Made by a program: the position numbers and the translations under genes. Below, one piece after another: positions 7,318 through 9,940 of a stretch of DNA of 9,940 nt (position 1 is its first letter; the number at the start of each line of letters is the position of its first letter). Origin of the DNA: DAITQM01 sp036832975 (GTDB lineage: Bacteria > Pseudomonadota > Gammaproteobacteria > Xanthomonadales > Wenzhouxiangellaceae); the NCBI GenBank assembly GCA_036832975.1, contig DAITQM010000044.1:1-9940 (forward strand), read 5' to 3'. The notes under the pieces were generated by a model. It worked only from the letters and a program-made list of their open reading frames with translations, searched no databases and had not been told where the DNA came from.

Positions 7318-7325
7318 TCCTCCTC
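7318..7325 (-). promoter_or_regulatory. Strong Shine-Dalgarno of ubiK
   Basis: Read on the minus strand, GAGGAGGA precedes the ubiK ATG by 4 nt (core AGGAGG by 5 nt). It is the best ribosome binding site in the window and fixes the ubiK start. Confidence 0.85.
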
Positions 7326-7352
7326 AAGCGCGCTGCTGTGAATGGCCCATTG

Positions 7353-7361
7353 TGCTACATT
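7353..7361 (+). promoter_or_regulatory. Weak extended -10 candidate for the P-II gene
   Basis: TGCTACATT (TGn plus 4 of 6 of TATAAT) lies in the 80-nt divergent gap between ubiK and the P-II gene, 32 nt before the ATG. No -35 partner is convincing. A sigma-54 -24/-12 element, expected for a nitrogen-controlled glnK promoter, was searched for by eye and not found in this gap. Confidence 0.2.
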
Positions 7362-7393
7362 GCCAGCCGCCTCTTTCCTGGGACCCAGCCGCG

Positions 7394-7732
7394 ATGAAAT
7401 GGATCGTTGCGATCATCAAACCGTTCAAGCTCGATGACGTCCGCGAAGCACTCGCCGGGGCCGGCGTCCAAGGCATGACGGTCACCGAAGTCAAAGGCTT
7501 CGGCCGGCAAAAAGGCCATACCGAATTGTACCGCGGCGCCGAATATGTCGTCGATTTCCTGCCCAAGCTTAAACTCGAAATCGCGGTGCCCGACGAGCAG
7601 GCCGAGGCGGTCGTCGAAACCATCGTCCACACCGCCGCCTCGGGGCGCATCGGCGACGGCAAGGTGTTCGTGCTGCCGCTCGACCGGGCGGTACGCATCC
7701 GCACCGGCGAAGAAGGCGACGATGCGTTGTAG
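7394..7732 (+). CDS. glnK: Nitrogen regulatory protein P-II
   Basis: P-II is a trimeric cytosolic signal protein that binds ATP/ADP and 2-oxoglutarate and, when not uridylylated, controls AmtB, GlnE and NtrB. The 112 residues are the standard length. The N-terminus MKWIVAIIKPFKLDDVREAL, the T-loop GFGRQKGHTELYRGAEYVVDF with the uridylylated Tyr51, the nucleotide-binding GRIGDGKVFV, and the C-terminal RIRTGEEGDDAL are all intact. The ATG at 7394 is chosen by homology; the frame is open 14 codons upstream. Sequence features are mixed between GlnB and GlnK. I use glnK because the neighbours ubiK and comM are those of glnK in pseudomonads, but glnB is possible. The usual partner amtB is not downstream: a terminator follows, so the gene is monocistronic. 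Confidence 0.95.
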   Translation: MKWIVAIIKPFKLDDVREALAGAGVQGMTVTEVKGFGRQKGHTELYRGAEYVVDFLPKLKLEIAVPDEQAEAVVETIVHTAASGRIGDGKVFVLPLDRAVRIRTGEEGDDAL

Positions 7733-7752
7733 TCCGGAATAACCGAACGAGA

Positions 7753-7779
7753 GCGAGTCCGGGCATGTACCGGACTCGC
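7753..7779. repeat. Hairpin 1 downstream of the P-II gene
   Basis: GCGAGTCCGG (7753-7762) and CCGGACTCGC (7770-7779) form a perfect 10-bp stem with a 7-nt loop, 20 nt past the P-II stop. It has no T-run and lies directly before the terminator hairpin. It could protect the 3' end of the P-II mRNA, act as a REP-like element, or be part of a compound terminator. Confidence 0.75.
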
Positions 7780-7782
7780 GAC

Positions 7783-7812
7783 TTGAAAAAGGGCAGGAGA
7801 GCCCTTTTTCAA
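7783..7812. terminator. Bidirectional rho-independent terminator between the P-II gene and pgpA
   Basis: TTGAAAAAGGGC and GCCCTTTTTCAA form a perfect 12-bp stem with a 6-nt loop (AGGAGA). The A-run on one arm and T-run on the other place a U-tract at the 3' side of the GC core on both strands. This is the layout of a two-way terminator serving convergent genes, here the P-II gene (+) and the thiL-ysc84-pgpA operon (-). Confidence 0.85.
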
Positions 7813-7819
7813 CAACCTG

Positions 7820-8296
7820 TTAAATCCAAACGCCGATCACGGCGAGCACGAGCAGCGTCCATAGCCCGGCGGCCAGGTCGTCGAGCACCACCCCGGCGCC
7901 GTTTTTACAGCGCCGGTCGATCGAACCGGCGGGCCAGGGTTTGGCGATATCGAACAACCGAAACAGCACAAACCCGGCGACCAGCCACGGCCAGCGGTTC
8001 GGCACCAAGGCCAAAGCCAGCCACAGGCCGCAGAATTCGTCCCAGACGATCGCCCGGTGATCGGCCACCCCCAGCGCCCGCCCGGCGCGCTCGCAAACGA
8101 CAATGCCGACCCCGACCGCAGCCAGCAAAGCCGCCCCATACCACGGCCAACTCAAATGCTTGAGCAGGAAGGCCAACGGCAGTGCGGCGAGCGACCCGGC
8201 GGTGCCGGGCGCTACCGGGCTCAAGCCCGCGCCGAAGCCGAGGGCGAGCATCCCGGACGGTGTGCGCAGCACCGCCGCCGGCCGCCTCCCGCTCAC
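7820..8296 (-). CDS. pgpA: Phosphatidylglycerophosphatase A
   Basis: PgpA is an inner-membrane enzyme that dephosphorylates phosphatidylglycerol phosphate to phosphatidylglycerol. The 158 residues compare with 172 in E. coli. The family motifs are present in order: GFGAGLSPVAPGTAGSLAALP (20-40), DHRAIVWDEFCGLWLAL (79-95) with the acidic pair D86/E87, FRLFDIAKPWP (112-122) with D116, and GAGVVLDDLAAG (133-144) with D139/D140. Membrane segments flank these. The start is a GTG with an in-frame TGA directly upstream, so this is the longest possible form. A GAGGTGA just before it is too close for an ideal Shine-Dalgarno, and a GTG eight codons in is an alternative. It is the last gene of thiL-ysc84-pgpA, 33 nt after the lipoprotein gene, and ends at a strong two-way terminator. 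Confidence 0.94.
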   Translation of the reverse strand: MSGRRPAAVLRTPSGMLALGFGAGLSPVAPGTAGSLAALPLAFLLKHLSWPWYGAALLAAVGVGIVVCERAGRALGVADHRAIVWDEFCGLWLALALVPNRWPWLVAGFVLFRLFDIAKPWPAGSIDRRCKNGAGVVLDDLAAGLWTLLVLAVIGVWI

Positions 8297-8329
8297 CTCA
8301 CCCGCCGGTTGCCGGGTTGACCCGATCGT

Positions 8330-8878
8330 TCACTCGCCGAAAGCCTGGTAGCTGAATTTCTGGCCGCCGACCGCCGCCTCGAACATCAAGCCGCTCTCGT
8401 CCATCGTGAACACCGCAACCCCATTCTCGAATTTGGCGTTGGCTCCGGCGCCCGAATACAACGCCACCGCGGTGGCCTGCGAACTGAAGGCGAGATTGCC
8501 CTGACGGAAACGGTTCAGCGCGGCCAGATCTTCGAAAAACAGGATTTCCGTATACGCCTGCCCGCCGAGCTGGAAACCGATCGTCGCCTGGCTGAGGTCG
8601 GTGTAACCGATCTGCTGGCCGTGTTCGTAAACCACACCGCGGCCGTAGGCGCCGCCGACACCGATCGCCCCTTTGCCGACTTTCGGAAACACCGCATAAC
8701 CGGCCGCACTGCCGAACAAAGCGGCGAGACTCTCGTCTTTTTCTTTCGCCAGGGCCACCTTCTGCTCGGCATCGTCCCGGAGATCGCCGCGCTGGCGCTC
8801 CGTGCCGGGCGCGGTGGCGCACGCCGCGAGCAATAAGGTGGCGCTGAACGTTGACATCCATGGCACTCGATAAAACAT
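8330..8878 (-). CDS. Ysc84/SYLF-domain lipoprotein
   Basis: This 182-residue protein starts with a lipoprotein signal, MFYRVPWMSTFSATLLLAAC, giving lipidated Cys20. Ala at the next position predicts outer-membrane sorting. A charged helical stretch (residues 28-55) precedes a Ysc84/SYLF domain (Las17-binding/Ysc84 family) with AGYAVFPKVGKGAIGVGGAYGRG, TIGFQLGGQAYTEILFFED and a C-terminal EAAVGGQKFSYQ. SYLF domains bind lipids in eukaryotes; bacterial versions are common periplasmic or outer-membrane lipoproteins with no settled role. I chose ATG 8878 because GAGGAG lies 10 nt upstream and it gives a normal signal peptide. A TTG at 8905 would overlap the thiL stop as TTGA but would put the Shine-Dalgarno inside the gene. 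It sits 23 nt after thiL and 33 nt before pgpA, breaking the common thiL-pgpA pair. Confidence 0.9.
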   Translation of the reverse strand: MFYRVPWMSTFSATLLLAACATAPGTERQRGDLRDDAEQKVALAKEKDESLAALFGSAAGYAVFPKVGKGAIGVGGAYGRGVVYEHGQQIGYTDLSQATIGFQLGGQAYTEILFFEDLAALNRFRQGNLAFSSQATAVALYSGAGANAKFENGVAVFTMDESGLMFEAAVGGQKFSYQAFGE

Positions 8879-8888
8879 TGAAGTCGCA

Positions 8889-8894
8889 CTCCTC
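8889..8894 (-). promoter_or_regulatory. Shine-Dalgarno deciding the start of the Ysc84-like gene
   Basis: On the minus strand GAGGAG lies 10 nt before the ATG at 8878, just past the thiL stop. It favours this ATG over the TTG at 8905, which overlaps the thiL stop. Confidence 0.6.
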
Positions 8895-8901
8895 TGGTCG
8901 T

Positions 8902-9864
8902 TCAAGATGAAATGTAATGATCATAGCCTGAATCCGGGGCCCGCCACTCGCCGCCCTCCGGGGTCACACAGACGATCCCCGGCGGGCGGGTGATCGTGCC
9001 GATCGGGGTCAACCGGACACCGGCGGCTGCGGCCTGTGCGGCGGCCGCCGCCAGGCGGTCGGCCGCGACGGTCAAACACAGTTCATAATCCTCGCCGCCG
9101 GTGCATTGCGCGGTCCATCGTTCGGTATCCGGCCAGGCGAGCGCGGCGAGCGCCGGCGAGACCGGCAGCGCCGCCAGCTCGAGGCGCGCCCCCAGGCGAT
9201 CAGCGGTGAGCAGATGGCCGAGGTCGGCAAGCAGACCGTCCGAGACATCGATCCCGGCGGAAGCGATGCCGGCCAACGCCGCCCCGACAGCCAGCCGCGG
9301 CCGTGGTCTGAACAGGCGGCGACTCAGCGCCGCCGGGCAAGTCGCGCCGGCGTTCAGCAATCGCCAGGCCGCCGCCGCATCGCCGAGCGGCCCGCTGACC
9401 ACCACCCGATCACCGGGCCGGGCGCCGCGCCGGGTCAACGGCCGCGCCGGTGCCCGGCCGAGAACCGTCACCGTCACGCTGGACGGGCCGCGCGTCGTAT
9501 CGCCACCGATCAGATCGACGTTGTAATACCGCGCCAGGCGGGCGAAGCCGCTGAGGAATCCGGCGAGCCAGTGAGGGTCGGCGGCCGGCAGCGTCAGATT
9601 CAGCAGCGCCCAGGCCGGTTCGGCGCCCAGCGCCGCGAGATCGCTGAGGTTGACCGCCAGCGCTTTCCAGCCGAGGTCGGCGGGTCGTATCCAGGGGGGA
9701 TAATGTACGCCCTCGTTCAACGTGTCGGTGGCAACCGCCAGGCGGCCCGGCGTGGCAATCAGCGCCGCGTCGTCGCCGATGCCGAGGACGGTATCGGCGC
9801 GCCGCGGCCCCAAACGCGCGGCGATCTGCTCGATCAGATCGAATTCACCCGTCGGGTTATTCAC
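8902..9864 (-). CDS. thiL: Thiamine-monophosphate kinase
   Basis: ThiL phosphorylates thiamine monophosphate with ATP to thiamine diphosphate, the last step of cofactor synthesis, in the cytosol. The 320 residues compare with 325 in E. coli. Motifs of the PurM/AIRS-like fold are all present: GIGDDAAL (28-35), ATDTLNEGVHY (45-55), KALAVNLSDLAALGA (67-81), LIGGDTTRGP (118-127), IDVSDGLLADLGH (205-217) and TGGEDYEL (255-262), with metal/ATP-binding aspartates 31, 32, 75, 122, 206 and 209. I chose GTG at 9864, because VNNPTGEFDLIEQI aligns with the E. coli start region (GEFSLI). The frame is open to a TTG at 9924, which would add 20 residues unlike the family. No good ribosome binding site is visible. 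It heads the visible part of thiL-ysc84-pgpA; nusB, its usual upstream neighbour, would lie beyond the right edge. Confidence 0.95.
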   Translation of the reverse strand: MNNPTGEFDLIEQIAARLGPRRADTVLGIGDDAALIATPGRLAVATDTLNEGVHYPPWIRPADLGWKALAVNLSDLAALGAEPAWALLNLTLPAADPHWLAGFLSGFARLARYYNVDLIGGDTTRGPSSVTVTVLGRAPARPLTRRGARPGDRVVVSGPLGDAAAAWRLLNAGATCPAALSRRLFRPRPRLAVGAALAGIASAGIDVSDGLLADLGHLLTADRLGARLELAALPVSPALAALAWPDTERWTAQCTGGEDYELCLTVAADRLAAAAAQAAAAGVRLTPIGTITRPPGIVCVTPEGGEWRAPDSGYDHYISS

Positions 9865-9940
9865 GGCCGCAGGCTGCCGGCGGTCAACCCAATTGTTGCA
9901 TAGATTCCCGGAATTCTCGGTCAAGCTGGCGAGTGCAGCT

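Noticed and set aside
7341..7362. Possible sigma-54 promoter (TGG...GC) before the P-II gene
   Set aside because: The GG-to-GC distance is 8 nt, not the required 10, and the element does not otherwise match the consensus.
9106..9903. Plus-strand open frame of 265 codons opposite thiL
   Set aside because: It is antisense to an intact thiL with all motifs; the composition (Arg, Gln, Gly-rich) is that of a shadow frame.
9896..9924. TTGACC ... TATGCA as a promoter for thiL on the minus strand
   Set aside because: The -35 is good but the -10 matches only 3 of 6 positions, and it may lie inside the end of an upstream gene.
9884..9940. Possible C-terminal end of an upstream minus-strand gene (ending ESMQQLG, stop at 9884)
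   Set aside because: An 18-codon open stretch to the window edge is plausible as the gene before thiL (nusB would be expected), but it is too short to recognise and could be chance.

Overview
The window looks like chromosomal DNA of a GC-rich gammaproteobacterium. The protein sequences (PrfC, ComM, UbiK, P-II, PgpA and ThiL) all read like gammaproteobacterial versions. The block glnK / ubiK / comM and the thiL-pgpA association are gene arrangements known from that class. I cannot name the genus. Most of the window is housekeeping DNA with strong GC codon bias, and almost every gene is assignable to a known family.

Layout, left to right. Positions 1-240 are clearly poorer in GC than the rest. 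They carry, on the minus strand and running off the left edge, what reads as the N-terminus of a small lipoprotein, followed by a perfect GC-rich hairpin at the composition boundary. At 481-924 (+) is a four-helix MerC-domain membrane protein whose promoter overlaps a Zur-box-like sequence. At 1038-5370 (+) is a tight operon of peptide-chain release factor 3 (prfC) and two different MATE-family efflux transporters, with a 4-nt overlap and an 8-nt gap between members. At 5419-7313 (-) are comM (branch-migration helicase of natural transformation) and ubiK (ubiquinone biosynthesis accessory factor), convergent with the MATE operon. At 7394-7732 (+) is a P-II nitrogen regulator, divergent from ubiK and closed by two hairpins, the second a strong bidirectional terminator. 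At 7820-9864 (-) is the operon thiL - ysc84-like lipoprotein - pgpA, in which a SYLF/Ysc84 lipoprotein gene sits between two genes that are directly adjacent in E. coli and many relatives.

The genes serve separate processes: translation termination and ribosome recycling (prfC), drug/cation export (MATE pair), DNA uptake (comM), respiratory quinone synthesis (ubiK), nitrogen sensing (P-II), thiamine diphosphate synthesis (thiL), and phosphatidylglycerol synthesis (pgpA). I see no mobile element, CRISPR array, tRNA or rRNA, and no convincing undescribed multi-gene system. The most worthwhile leads are the putative Zur control of the MerC-domain gene, the ysc84-like insertion into thiL-pgpA, the amtB-less P-II gene with tandem hairpins, and the low-GC left edge.
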